From the NCBI GenBank assembly GCA_964007475.1, contig OZ023274.1:102843372-102907371 (forward strand): a stretch of DNA of 64,000 nt, in the 5' to 3' direction. The position numbers and the translations under genes are program-made. The DNA is from Hybos culiciformis (taxonomy: Eukaryota; Arthropoda; Insecta; Diptera; Hybotidae). The first letter of the stretch is position 1. Every line of letters starts with the position of its first letter. The notes below the pieces were generated by a model. It had not been told where the DNA came from and did not search any database. It saw only the letters and a list, made by a program, of their open reading frames with translations. Below are positions 37,001 through 47,334 of the stretch, one piece after another.

Positions 37001-40000
37001 GAATCGGTTACGAATAAAAATATTATCGAGGTACTTGTAAATATCGTTAAATTTTTATACTAATAATATTTTAATATTAATGTTGTTATGCATCATTTTG
37101 TTTACTATATAGAAGGAGAATAAAAATGGTGTTATGTCACCAGAATCACCGGAACAAGAATCTGATTATACATTGACACCACGAACTGAAGCTAAATATA
37201 ATAAAATGGAAGAAGAATTTCAAATGGTAATGCAAAGGAATCAAATGACAAATGCATCACGTGTTGGTATGTCAGGGACCAATTATACATTACCAGTATC
37301 AGTGCCTGTTGGTGGTGCTTACGGTGAACCAGGCGGAATGTTATCTGCCAGTCCACAAATGGCACACACAAATATAAGTCCAAGACCGTCAAGCTCGGAG
37401 ACTGATTCAGGTAATTTTTTGTTGTTGAATTTTTTTTTTTTTATATAACAAATATTATCAAATGTGTGAACAATAAAATGAAAATACGAATATTTTCTTT
37501 TTAAAAATGATAATATTGAAAAAAAAAAAAAAATTATCGAATTTAAATATATTTTTGTTTCAGTATATCCTTCTGGTTCAATGCTAGAAATGTCTAATGG
37601 ATATCCACATTCGGCCTCGCCTTTAGGTGGTTCACCAAGTCCTGGTCCGAGTCCTGGTATAGGTGGGCAAAATCATAATAAATGTAAGCATGGTGTGATT
37701 TAATTCCCTTAGTATTAACAAAATTCAACTAAGTATATGCGGAGTTGAATCGTAGAATATAACATAAAATGTGATTTTATTACTTTAGTTTCCCTCATCA
37801 TTCAATATTATAGTTTGTTCCAGTAAAAACTTATTATATATTTAAAATTCGTTCAATTAAAAAAAATGAAGGAAATAGTAAGGAATATATAAATGAATAA
37901 AATGAATATTCAGATCCAAGAAAAAAAAGGAAATCTTTATAGAAATTCAATTATAAATATATAATTTTTTATGTCAAATCTGTTGTAACACTTTAAGCTC
38001 GGTTGAATCGAACCTATATATATCAAGAAATATTAAACAAGGAACATGATCAATGATTTATTCAACTGAAGTTTATAAGTATTAAAATTAATATTAAGAA
38101 TTTGTAAACAGATGAGGAAACCTTAAACGTTACAAAATGCTCTTGATTTTCAAATAATTAAAATTTGAGCTAAATTTAATATAAAAATTTTAATAACTAA
38201 CTTTTTGACACTATATTTATAGTACGTTTTTACAACTAAAAATATTAATTTTTCTTGACAATTACACCATTTAGTTTCTGAATCTGATATCGTGTTTATC
38301 ATTTATTATATATTTAATTATTATATCGAAGTTCATGACCAATTTCTTTGTTACTTTCACAGTTAAAAAGTTAATCGAAGAAATAACTACATAAAATTAG
38401 TTATGACAACAATACTACTACACAGTATACATGATATAATATGATACACTAATTTTGAATAATTTTTTGTGTTATTATTTTAACAATCAATTAAAAGTCC
38501 TTTATTTTTTCTCTTGGTTTTTTTTTATTATTTTTATTGTATTTAATTAACTAATACTTATATCGAAATTAATTTATTTTTCTATTAATATACTTGTAGA
38601 AATATGTTCTTATTTTTGAACAAAAATGTATTTTCTCTAAAATGAATGAAATTGTAGTAAACAATAATAAATATAAAAATAGTAATACTAATATAATAAG
38701 AAAATATATAATATAGTTAATAAATAAAAAACATATTGAATGAAAATATTTTTTCGATTATAAGGACTAAATTTAATGAATATTAATTTGATTTTGTTTT
38801 TTTTTTTTTGTTTCTATTTAGATATAAGTTAATCTTAATGTAGATTAATTTTAATCGAGAGGTCTATTTATTTAATTTTTATATTATTATTATTTAATTT
38901 TAGCACATCACATAAAACATTCACCTGTCAATAGTGGGCGTTCATCTAATTTAAGAGTTGTTATACCAGCACCAATGGTTCCAAATATGTCTTCAGCACC
39001 CGATGAAATATCGTATTCAGACGTAAGTCTAATATATGTATGTACAACTTTCTTTCATTATTATTATTATTTTTACAACAATATAAATGTTATGAGTTTA
39101 TGGTGTTTGATTGTTTTGTTTTATTTTCTTTTTTTTTGGATTTTTTTTTGTAATAGATAAATTTAAAATTAATCAATGTAGAGAAAAAAAAAACAAATTT
39201 TCTAACATGTAAATAGCCATGTAGTACGCCTTGTGTTTAAAAAATAATCATCATTAAGAAATTTGGCCCTATATACTTAACACAGAGTATGTTTTTATTT
39301 TATATTACTGGAACTGACGTTCTTGAACTTATTTATTATTTGGTATGCTATGAATAAGGGATCACTGCTACAGTGTTGATTATACATATTAACTAAACAT
39401 ATGTACCTATATAAAGTACATTATAGACGTCAATTATATAAATTTGAATTGGCACAAGTCTGTGGAAGCATTTCTTTAAAATTAAGTTATTCACTAAATT
39501 CGCAAAAGCTTTGTGTTCTTAGCTAGGGAATAAAAAATTTTAAAATATTTACTAACATATCTATTCTATGTTTTAAGACCTTATTTACTAAACAAGCATG
39601 ATAAAATTTAAAATAAAATTTTAAAAAACTGTTTTATTTGATATTTAAAAAACTAATACAATGTTAAGCATTTAAAAAAATAATTGATTGTTTTTTTTTT
39701 TAATTTTAAAAATTTTAATTTTAATTGATTTTGTTTTACTCCAATACTTTGTTTTAATTCGTTTACAGCAGAGGCAAACTCAGTCATCATTAAATACACC
39801 TGTTGTTACATTACAAACTCCTATACCAGCACTACAAAGTTATTCATTAAGTTCATTTGGACCACAAGATTTTTCAATGACATCAACAGCTGATGTTATG
39901 AGTTTGCCATCTTGGACAACACATCCGGGTCTAACATCTGTTCAGCATGCCAGGTAAAAAAGAATTCACAAATAAAAATAAAACTATGTTGTTTCATTAT

Positions 40001-40533
40001 TATAAATTTATCATTTTAGTGGATTATCACATTTATCTGTATCTAATAGTACTCCTCCGCCATCAACATCACCAGTTAAAGTAAAATCGGAACCTGTGTC
40101 ACCACCACGCGATCATAATGGTGGTGGATCACATCATCCGACAACAATTATCGGATCAAGTGGTGGAATATCAATAACAACAATGAATCCAGCGCAATTA
40201 TCAGGTGGTCAATCAAGTACAAGTAATTTAAGCATTTTAAATCATCCTCAACATCATTTGATAATGACAACGAGGGCATCATCAATAACACCAACTCCAG
40301 GTAAAAACCTAGGAAATTTTATTATAGTTATACTTTGTAAATTAAAAATCAGTTATTTTGATTAGGATTCTAAATTTCTTAAAACTATTTTAGGTTCAGT
40401 CACACCTAATAATGCTTCATCACCAGGCAGTAATTCAGTTAATGATTTACGATCGAATAGTTCGCAACATTTATCTGATTATGATTCTCAACCGCATAAA
40501 AGACCACGAATATCTGAGGGGTGGTCAACATAG
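33951..40533 (+). CDS. Mef2: Myocyte enhancer factor 2 (Mef2), 8 coding exons, 466 aa
   Basis: MADS-box transcription factor that binds A/T-rich YTA(A/T)4TAR sites as a dimer and drives muscle differentiation; nuclear. Coding exons are 33951-34004, 36827-37030, 37113-37410, 37564-37683, 38904-39022, 39769-39953, 40020-40300 and 40394-40533 (1401 nt, in frame). Residues 1-57 are the MADS box ([18 protein letters not shown], then [20 protein letters not shown]) and about 58-86 the MEF2 domain ([20 protein letters not shown]). The transactivation region keeps insect MEF2 blocks: [58 protein letters not shown]. Residues 348-355, VKSEPVSP, fit the phosphorylation-dependent sumoylation motif seen in animal MEF2. 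The C-terminus [11 protein letters not shown] matches the family end and nuclear localisation tail. The start lies in a strong context (GCGGCCATGG). The length is slightly below the Drosophila protein as I recall it. The reading frame continues after the stop (see 40534-41118). Confidence 0.97.
34005..36826 (+). other. Mef2: Mef2 intron 1 (2.8 kb)
   Basis: Interrupts the MADS box after codon 18. Mostly AT-rich with no coding signal. A patch of less biased sequence at about 35950-36360 (AAAAGCTCGATACCGCC, GTCGTTCATTTGACGTCGAC and a short TGATCCTTT...AAAGGATTATCA hairpin at about 36350) could be regulatory or an old repeat. I cannot assign it. Confidence 0.85.
36827..37030 (+). CDS. Mef2: Mef2 coding exon 2 (residues 19-86)
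   Basis: Follows acceptor ACATAG (36821-36826) and encodes the rest of the MADS box and the whole MEF2 domain, starting VTFNKRKFG and ending TNKNIIE. It is 204 nt, phase 0 at both ends, with donor GAG|GTACTT at 37031. The frame-maintaining GTG at its first position is Val19, not a start codon. Confidence 0.97.
37113..37410 (+). CDS. Mef2: Mef2 coding exon 3 (residues 87-185 plus 1 nt)
   Basis: Acceptor TATATAG ends at 37112. Encodes [34 protein letters not shown] and the [19 protein letters not shown] block, all hallmarks of insect MEF2 just C-terminal of the DNA-binding region. The donor is CAG|GTAATT at 37411. It leaves one base of the Val186 codon, so reading into the intron is spurious. 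Confidence 0.95.
37564..37683 (+). CDS. Mef2: Mef2 coding exon 4 (residues 186-225)
   Basis: Acceptor TTTCAG ends at 37563. Encodes (V)[19 protein letters not shown] and a Pro/Ser/Gly-rich stretch, [14 protein letters not shown]. Donor AAT|GTAAGC lies at 37684, phase 1. The preceding intron is 153 bp and the following one 1220 bp. Confidence 0.93.
37684..38903 (+). other. Mef2: Mef2 intron 4 (1.2 kb)
   Basis: AT-rich, no coding signal, flanked by GTAAGC donor and TTTTAG acceptor. I see no alternative MEF2 exon inside it. Confidence 0.85.
38904..39022 (+). CDS. Mef2: Mef2 coding exon 5 (residues 226-265)
   Basis: Acceptor TTTTAG ends at 38903. Encodes (S)[18 protein letters not shown], then [21 protein letters not shown], aligning with the Drosophila SNLRVVIP...PNMSAPDD segment. 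The donor is GAC|GTAAGT at 39023, phase 0. Confidence 0.94.
39023..39768 (+). other. Mef2: Mef2 intron 5 (746 bp)
   Basis: GTAAGT donor and a T-rich tract before TTACAG. Short ORFs reading from exon 5 into it are intronic read-through with Tyr/Phe-rich low complexity and no family match. Confidence 0.85.
39769..39953 (+). CDS. Mef2: Mef2 coding exon 6 (residues 266-326)
   Basis: Acceptor TTACAG ends at 39768. Encodes [20 protein letters not shown], the most conserved block of the transactivation region, then [20 protein letters not shown]. The donor is CAG|GTAAAA at 39954, phase 2, into a 66-bp intron. Confidence 0.95.
40020..40300 (+). CDS. Mef2: Mef2 coding exon 7 (residues 327-420)
   Basis: Acceptor TTTTAG ends at 40019. 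Encodes [19 protein letters not shown] and then [13 protein letters not shown]. Lys349 and Ser354 lie in a psi-K-x-E-x-x-S-P motif, known in MEF2 proteins to couple phosphorylation to SUMO attachment and repression. A Gly/Ser/Thr-rich, Drosophila-like variable region follows. The donor is CAG|GTAAAA at 40301, phase 1. Confidence 0.95.
40394..40533 (+). CDS. Mef2: Mef2 coding exon 8 and canonical stop (residues 421-466)
   Basis: Acceptor TTTTAG ends at 40393, after a 93-bp intron. Encodes [20 protein letters not shown] through [20 protein letters not shown] and Thr, then UAG at 40531-40533. The KRPRISEGW tail corresponds to the conserved C-terminal end and nuclear localisation signal of MEF2, so this stop is the ancestral family terminus. 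Confidence 0.95.
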
Positions 40534-41118
40534 CCATCGACAATTCTTTGTGGTGGAAGTGGTAACAATAATGTTGGTGGTGGTAATCTTTTAGCGAATG
40601 AAAATAAAAGTGGAATTGGAATAAGAATATCACCACCAGCCGATGATAATATGACAACAAATTCAAATTCATTACTAATTAATACAAATAGCTGTAGCAG
40701 TAACGATAATAGCAATTGCGGAAGCACATCATCATCAATTATAAATAATAATAATAATGGTAGAAATAATTCGAAATATACTTCAATCAATTATAATAAT
40801 TTTAGCAACTTTTCACCAATTCAACAACAACAGCATCAGCAACAAAATCTGAGTCCGTATAGCCACATCAGTAGTAATAGTAACTCTAGTTCCAATAACA
40901 ATAATTATTATAACCACATTCAAAGGAGAACATTATCACCGAATTTGTCACATTCACCACAATTACAACAACAACAACAACCAAATCAACATTATTACGG
41001 TCACCCACCCCAACAGCAGCAACACTTACAAAATTATCACCAAAATCATTTGCATAGCAATTATAATGCTTCGTCAAATGCTAATCATAATAATAACAGC
41101 GTTATTGTTTTAAAATAA
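40534..41118 (+). CDS. Candidate readthrough extension of Mef2, N/Q/S/H-rich (194 codons)
   Basis: Directly after the Mef2 UAG, the same frame is open for 194 codons to TAA at 41116-41118. It first reads PSTILCGGSGNNNVGGGNLL. Low-complexity runs of Asn, Ser, Gln and His follow, with QQQQHQQQ around codon 101 after the stop and later QQQQQ and QQQQ runs, ending SVIVLK. The stop is followed by C (UAG-C), a context reported as leaky in metazoans. The rest of the surrounding non-coding DNA rarely keeps a frame open this long. There is no canonical donor just before the stop that would splice around it. If decoded, MEF2 would be about 661 residues with a prion-like tail. The alternatives are a coding-like 3' UTR built from CAA/AAT triplet repeats, or a separate reading frame starting at ATG 40651. 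Overlapping minus-strand ORFs here are shadows. Confidence 0.5.
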   Translation, partial: PSTILCGGSGNNNVGGGNLLANENKSGIGIRISPPADDNMTTNSNSLLINTNSCSSNDNSNCGSTSSSIINNNNNGRNNSKYTSINYNNFSNFSPIQQQQHQQQNLSPYSHISSNSNSSSNNNNYYNHIQRRTLSPNLSHSPQLQQQQQPNQHYYGHPPQQQQHLQNYHQNHLHSNYNASSNANHNNNSVIVLK

Positions 41119-41340
41119 AACTTTGACTACTTTTTATATCGACATTTATGTAAATTAAAGGATAATTTTGTATTTAGAGTTAAAATACGTAGGACGTAGC
41201 TGTAGTTAATAAATATTTTATTAAAGGATAATATAAAACATATATGTATATTTATGTATATTTTTATATGTCCATGATATCAAACCAGTTATTTTTTATT
41301 TATAAATTAAATTAATAAATTGGTAAACCTAATTATTTTC
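41119..41340 (+). terminator. Mef2: Mef2 3' UTR start with candidate poly(A) signals
   Basis: AATAAA hexamers occur at 41208-41213 and about 41314-41319, the first ones after the extended reading frame. In such AT-rich DNA the hexamer is common by chance, so the true cleavage site cannot be fixed from sequence alone. Confidence 0.25.
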
Positions 41341-41344
41341 TTAA

Positions 41345-44300
41345 AATAAAATTAGTAACAAAAACTAATATAGAATGCTTTGTCGCATGACTATTAATAA
41401 ACTAGTAATCGTATTTTTTTTTTTGTTTTCTATACAATTAAGTAATCGAGAATTGAAATTATAAGCCCAGTGATTATTTTGCATCTTGATAGGGGATAAC
41501 AACACTATATTAATAAAAATTTAATTAAAGTGTTGCCGGTGAAGTAATTTCTATATTCTGTCCTACTAGAACTCTAAAATATATAAATTTATTCTTTTTA
41601 TAAATACAAAAATAAGTCACATTTTCTAATATTTTAGAATTATACTTCAAATAAGTAAATTAAAGAAATTAAGTAGGAGTTGATTAGTTTTTTACCTAAT
41701 TTACGTAATAAAGTTAATAATAAATATCGTTTAAATTTTATCAAAAAGGAAAAAAAAAACCAATAAATAGATTTTTAGGATTTTAAAACAAAACTAAATA
41801 AAACTCGTGTCATATCTAATAAAATATAATTTAGGAATAAATTGCTTAGGAGTAGAAATGCAGAAAAAATATAGGTTTTTATTGTTATTAAATAATAATA
41901 AAAAAAATATTAAGAAATATATAAAAAAAAAAAAAAAAATATTAGTACGTAAGAACAAAATAATTCGAAATTGTTTTGATTTTTTATCATTTTTTAGACT
42001 ATATAGATATTTTCACTTTTAAATAATTTTATATTAGATAAGTTAAGTGTTTTTTTTTTTGTTTGAATTATTTAAAAAAAAAATCAGTCATTTTTATCAG
42101 AAATTTTTAAACCAAATTTAAATTTTATAGTGTATTTTTTTTTTTAATTAACAAGTTAAGTTTAGTTTCGGTTAAAAATGTACATTTGGTCATAATTATT
42201 AATTACTATGAAAAAATTGGTGTTGCCATAAACAGAAAAAAAAAGTAATAATTTGCATGAAAATAAAATAAAAAATTCTAGAAACGATTTGGGTGTTTCT
42301 AAATCAGTTTTATCATTTAAAAAAGAAAATTTTTCTTTTGCAATCCAACTTTTCGTTAGATATAAAAAACTTAAGATTATTTTTAAAGTAATTTTATTAA
42401 ATGCAATTTGAAAAAAAAACAATATTTTGGAGAAATTTTGTGTAATTTCATTGAGTAGTATTTAAATTTTAGTCCCAAAAAGTAATTTAAAAAAGGAGAT
42501 ACTGAATTCCAATTTATTTATTTATGTGACAATTGAATCCACTTAATTAAAGATTATACAAAATTTATAATTTTATATATTGTCTTATTTTTATTATTAT
42601 CATCGATACAAATCAATAAAAAATAAAATTAAAATAACTAAATATAATTTAAAAATTAAATCCGAAATATCATACAATCATCACAGTGAAAAAATGTTGT
42701 GCAATTGTACTTATTATGTATTTTATTTCAATTCATTAGTAGGGAAAATGTGATTAGGCCATACAAATTATAAGATTTAATATGCCATAAGAATAAATTT
42801 CGAAAACAATTTTTTTTATAAACTTACCAAAATATGTAAGGAAATTTATTATGTGTTTTTTGCTTAGTATGCTTGGTAGCCCATCAGACATAAGTTAAAT
42901 TTAAATTCCATTAGATTCAAAAGATTGTTTTATTTTTCTTTTAATCTTTAAATTTGTTATGAAGCAATTTTTCCAAACTTTTTTTCTCAATTTTACATTT
43001 ACCGAAGCGCATAGAAATAACTTGGAAAAATTTAATTATTTTTACTACAGTCAATCGTTACTTAAGCACATTTTTATAATTTTTACTTATTAAAATAATT
43101 TCCAAAATTCATGCAGGTATATATTTTCTGGTCCTATATATTGATGCCCTGTCTGTATTAATCTTTTCTGTCTTGACATTTACTAGCACATTTAATCTGA
43201 ACAATAAACCTGTAAAGATAAACTTTAAATTTCTTTTTTAATTCAGTATACTTTAATGTGTTGCCACAATCATCACAATCTATTGTTTATCCTAATTTGA
43301 CACGGCGGACAATATAAAAGAAAATAATTATTTAAATACATTTTTTTTATTAACTTACTTCAAAATAATTTACAAACTGTTAGTAAAATATCAAATGTCC
43401 GATGGAGACACAAGATTAAATTTAAGTACATAGGTATCTAGTTAAAAATAAAAAAAAATTATAAAATGCATTATAACATTATTATATAAATATTAAATGT
43501 TTAGTAAATTTTTTAATTTAAAATATTATTTTATATTGAATAATAAAATTATATTTTCAATCATTTAATTTTTAATCTTTTCTTCAATTTAGATATTGAT
43601 ACTCAATAATTTAAAATAAAAATAATTAATTAAAATTTTTATTAGATTTTTATTTTTCATTATAGCTTTTTAAGATATCTATATAAATATGTAGTCTTAA
43701 TTATTTTATGTTTTCAATTTTGTTTTTTTTATTTTTTTTTATTTTCATTTTAATTTTAAGTTATATAGTCGTTTGTTATAGTAATCTAAAATAAAAAAAA
43801 AAAAAAAAAAAAATTTAAAGAAAAAAAATTAATAAACTTTATTATTCAGAATTTTTTTCAAATTTTTGTATTTTATTTATTTTTTATATAATTTTTTAGA
43901 CTTATACAGCAGTATTCTTTTAATTTTATTATATATGGAATGCGATTTTTGAAAATACATCAATTAGTCAACAGAAAGTCATTAATATAAACCCATAATA
44001 ATAGTGTATAAACCCATTAAATTTGTCAATTTGATCTGGTGTCTTATGATTCATCAGATGGTAAAATGTAAAAGAAGGAGTCATATAAAATACTTAAAAA
44101 AAATATATAAAAATGCGAGCTATCAGTTCAGTACCTATTAGTAAATAATTATGATTTATATTCATTTTATTCGGCTATATTCGTATTTGTAACTTAATCA
44201 ATAGATTTAAAACACTCAAATCTTCTGAAAAATTAATTAATCGTTACAATTAAAATTTATTGAATAAAAATAAATTGTTGTTGAGTATGTAGCTTCAAAA

Positions 44301-46995
44301 AAATGTAAATTTATGCACGGACACTGTTTATGCTCACTTTTATGTACCTAAACCTTTACACTGAAAATTAAAAAACAAAACAAAATGTAATACAAAAAAA
44401 AATTAAATAAAAGAAAATTAATTAATGGTATGTTTGTTAATTACCTCCACTTTGTAGATGCCTTAAACACAGTGCCTATTTATGTCAACTGGAAATTAAA
44501 AAAAAAAAAAAATATTTAAAATTAAAATAACTGAAAAAGTTCATCTAAAAATTATGTTTGTATAAAAAAAAATTAATTAAAGAACTTTAAAAAAAAAAAA
44601 AAAAAATTGCTGGTGAAATGAATACAATTAATTTTTTAAGATGAAAATTCTGTATACAAAAAAGATTTATAGAACTTAAATAATATTCTTTAAAAAAAAA
44701 AAACAAATTAAATTTTAATTACGAAGCTGAAGTAATTTTTTTGAATACCATTTTCAAATTAATTATTATTCTTTGAAATTTTACTAATTTAAGTTTGGCA
44801 TTTAGATACTACGTCCAATATTAAAAAATGGTTCAATTCAAATTGACTGTTGTCAGAAACCAGTGAATAACGCTTTATTATGTATTGCATATAATAGTTT
44901 TTCAGAATTTTCATTAATTAAAAATTAATTTTGAAGGAATAAAAGAAATTATCCGATTTTAATTTTTATTTTCGGAGACGTAATTATTAATTTCGGTCCC
45001 AGAGGTTTAGCATAAATAAATCAAGAATAATAGAAGTTTAATGCATTTATTTTATTTTGTTGTTCATGACTTTAACAGTTGAATGCAAAAAATTAACTTC
45101 TGTCTAAAATACAGCATAAGTTCGTATTATATTAAAATTTCAGAGAATATACTATTAATTATTGTTCAACTTACTAAGGTAATAACTTAAGATTCACCGG
45201 ATAATCACATCTTTAAATGGTTTTCTAAATGAAAATTTCAGCTAGATAGAAATGCATAATTAACAAAAATAGGTATTGTAAATTAATTTTTCCCTATGTG
45301 AAAAAAAATAAATAAATAAAAATGTACTTGGTTACTGAATGTTCTTAAATTAAAGTGAAATATTAAAAAATTATACCCCTTACTGGGGTTAATAATGTCT
45401 TGGAAAGTACAATTTACGCTCTTAAGCTTTACAGAAACTTAAAATAAAAAATATTTATATTTACTTTATATATATTATACATAACATATATTTATAGCAT
45501 ATATATATTATGTATAATTATATATAAATATTCTTTAAAAATGTAAATAAATTGAAAAATTAAGAAAAAAAGGAAACTGTTGTTAATGATAAATATAAAT
45601 ATATTATATAATGATAAGATAATCTTATGTACTTTTGCACAGGGTACCTTGCCTCTGTAGAATGTAATTAAAAATTTTAATTTGAATAGTATAATTTTTT
45701 TATTTTTTTTAAATTTTTGTTTTCAAATATTGAATCTAATTGAATTATTAGAGTACTTGAGTTTGTTGGCTGCGTTGATTTCGAGCTTGTCAATATATCT
45801 ACATTTCACTACTTAAAACTTTTTATTGTAATCACATTATGTGATTATATTAAAAATATCAAAAAACATTAAGTTCAACACAAATTTTAATTATTTATAC
45901 TGCCCAAGTTCTCTCTCCATTAGAATTTTTTTCCCTGCATACGTCAAGTCATTTTCGTCAAGTCCAGTGAAGTATCGTGAAGTCAAGGACATACTGTCAC
46001 TCAACAATTCAATTAATTACTATATTATAGCATGATTTATTTTTCTATTATAATTATATAATTTTTAATTCCTACTATTATTTAACTATTATTATTGTAG
46101 GTATATTAATTTTTCTGACAAAAAAATGATATTAAAAATTAAATTAAATTAAATTAAAATTAAAAAAAAAAAAAACAGTATTTTATAAATTGCACTGTGT
46201 AAACACTATGTTAATTTTAGAGATCAAAAATTATAATTATATTAATTAATTATTAATTTAGAAATTAAAAAAAATAAAATTGTAATTTAAATGCGCTTCT
46301 TCTTATCAATATAATATATGAATTAGATAAAATAAGAAAAAATAATAACTAAATAAAAAATTATTTATCATTAGAAGAAAGAAATTTAATTAACATTTAA
46401 TTTTAAAAATCATATGGTCAAAAGGGACCAATTGATTGAAAATTATAAAGGAAATCTGAAAAAAAAAAAAATTAAATAAAAATTAAATAAAAAATATTAT
46501 ACATATAGGTATATAATATAGAATGGAAATAAAAAATATGGAAATTCATGTCATATGAAAACTTTCACTAAATTTTCGCTGTGAATGTGCATTAATTTTT
46601 ATTTTTTATGTTTTTTTTTTCAAAATTATACAAAAGAAAAAAAAAATTCATTAAAAATATTAATTTTAATTAAATAGGAAAAAAATAAAATATTTATGGT
46701 AGTATATAGTATAAATATATATATATTATATAGTAGGTTTAATCTTAGCAAAAAAGACTTTAATTTTTATAGAAATAATAATTATTGAAAAAAAAAAAGA
46801 AAAAAAAAAATGTTTTTAAAAACATAATAAATATATAATAAAAAAATGTAGTTAATTTTAAGAGCAAAATGATTTTTAGGTACAATAATATTCCAATAGA
46901 TTAAAATAATAATGCATATTAAGAAATATCAGAATATTTATAATACAATTATTTTTTTCCCAACCTCAACCTAGATTTTCAATCTTTCAATGTTT
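41345..46995. other. No gene seen; AT-rich, downstream of Mef2
   Basis: May include Mef2 3' UTR. A short patch with repeated GTCAAGTC / GTGAAGT words at 45940-45990 lies in a 64-codon ORF without recognisable homology. Confidence 0.65.
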
Positions 46996-47005
46996 CGCTC
47001 AAACC

Positions 47006-47323
47006 ATAAAGGAAGTATAAATAGAGAAACTAGTCCCATACAAAAAATGCAAATACAAATAGTGAAACAAAAAATCCACATCACAACCCCATGAGTTTTT
47101 TTTTTGCATTTTTTGAGAATTCCAGTCTCACAAAAGCTTTTAAACTTTCAAAATTGTATAGAACTGTTGTTATTTTGAAAGTTTTAAAAACTTTTGTGAG
47201 AGTGGAATTCTCAAAAAATACAAAAAAAAAGCTCATGGGGTTGTGATATGGATTTTTTGTTTCACTATTTGTATTTGCATTTTTTTGAATGGGACTTAGT
47301 TTCTCTATTTATACTTCCTTTAT
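47006..47323. mobile_element. 318-bp foldback element with 9-bp target duplication
   Basis: Almost the whole element is one inverted repeat with arms of about 150 bp. It starts ATAAAGGAAGTATAAATAG and ends CTATTTATACTTCCTTTAT, with a centre at about 47150-47175. GCTCAAACC flanks both sides (46997-47005, 47324-47332). A 9-bp duplication and very long TIRs suggest a Mutator-like non-autonomous element. As RNA it would form a long hairpin. Confidence 0.88.
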
Positions 47324-47334
47324 GCTCAAACCCA

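Noticed and set aside
36827..37063. Separate small MADS protein with its own start
   Set aside because: The first codon is GTG (Val19) directly after an intron acceptor, and the last 11 codons are intron sequence.
40439..41077. Minus-strand ORFs opposite the Mef2 3' end
   Set aside because: They are shadows of the triplet-rich plus-strand frame; Val/Tyr-rich translation is the complement of AAT/CAA codons.
45841..46035. 64-codon ORF with a less AT-biased centre
   Set aside because: Repeated GTCAAGTC/GTGAAGT words explain it; no family recognised.
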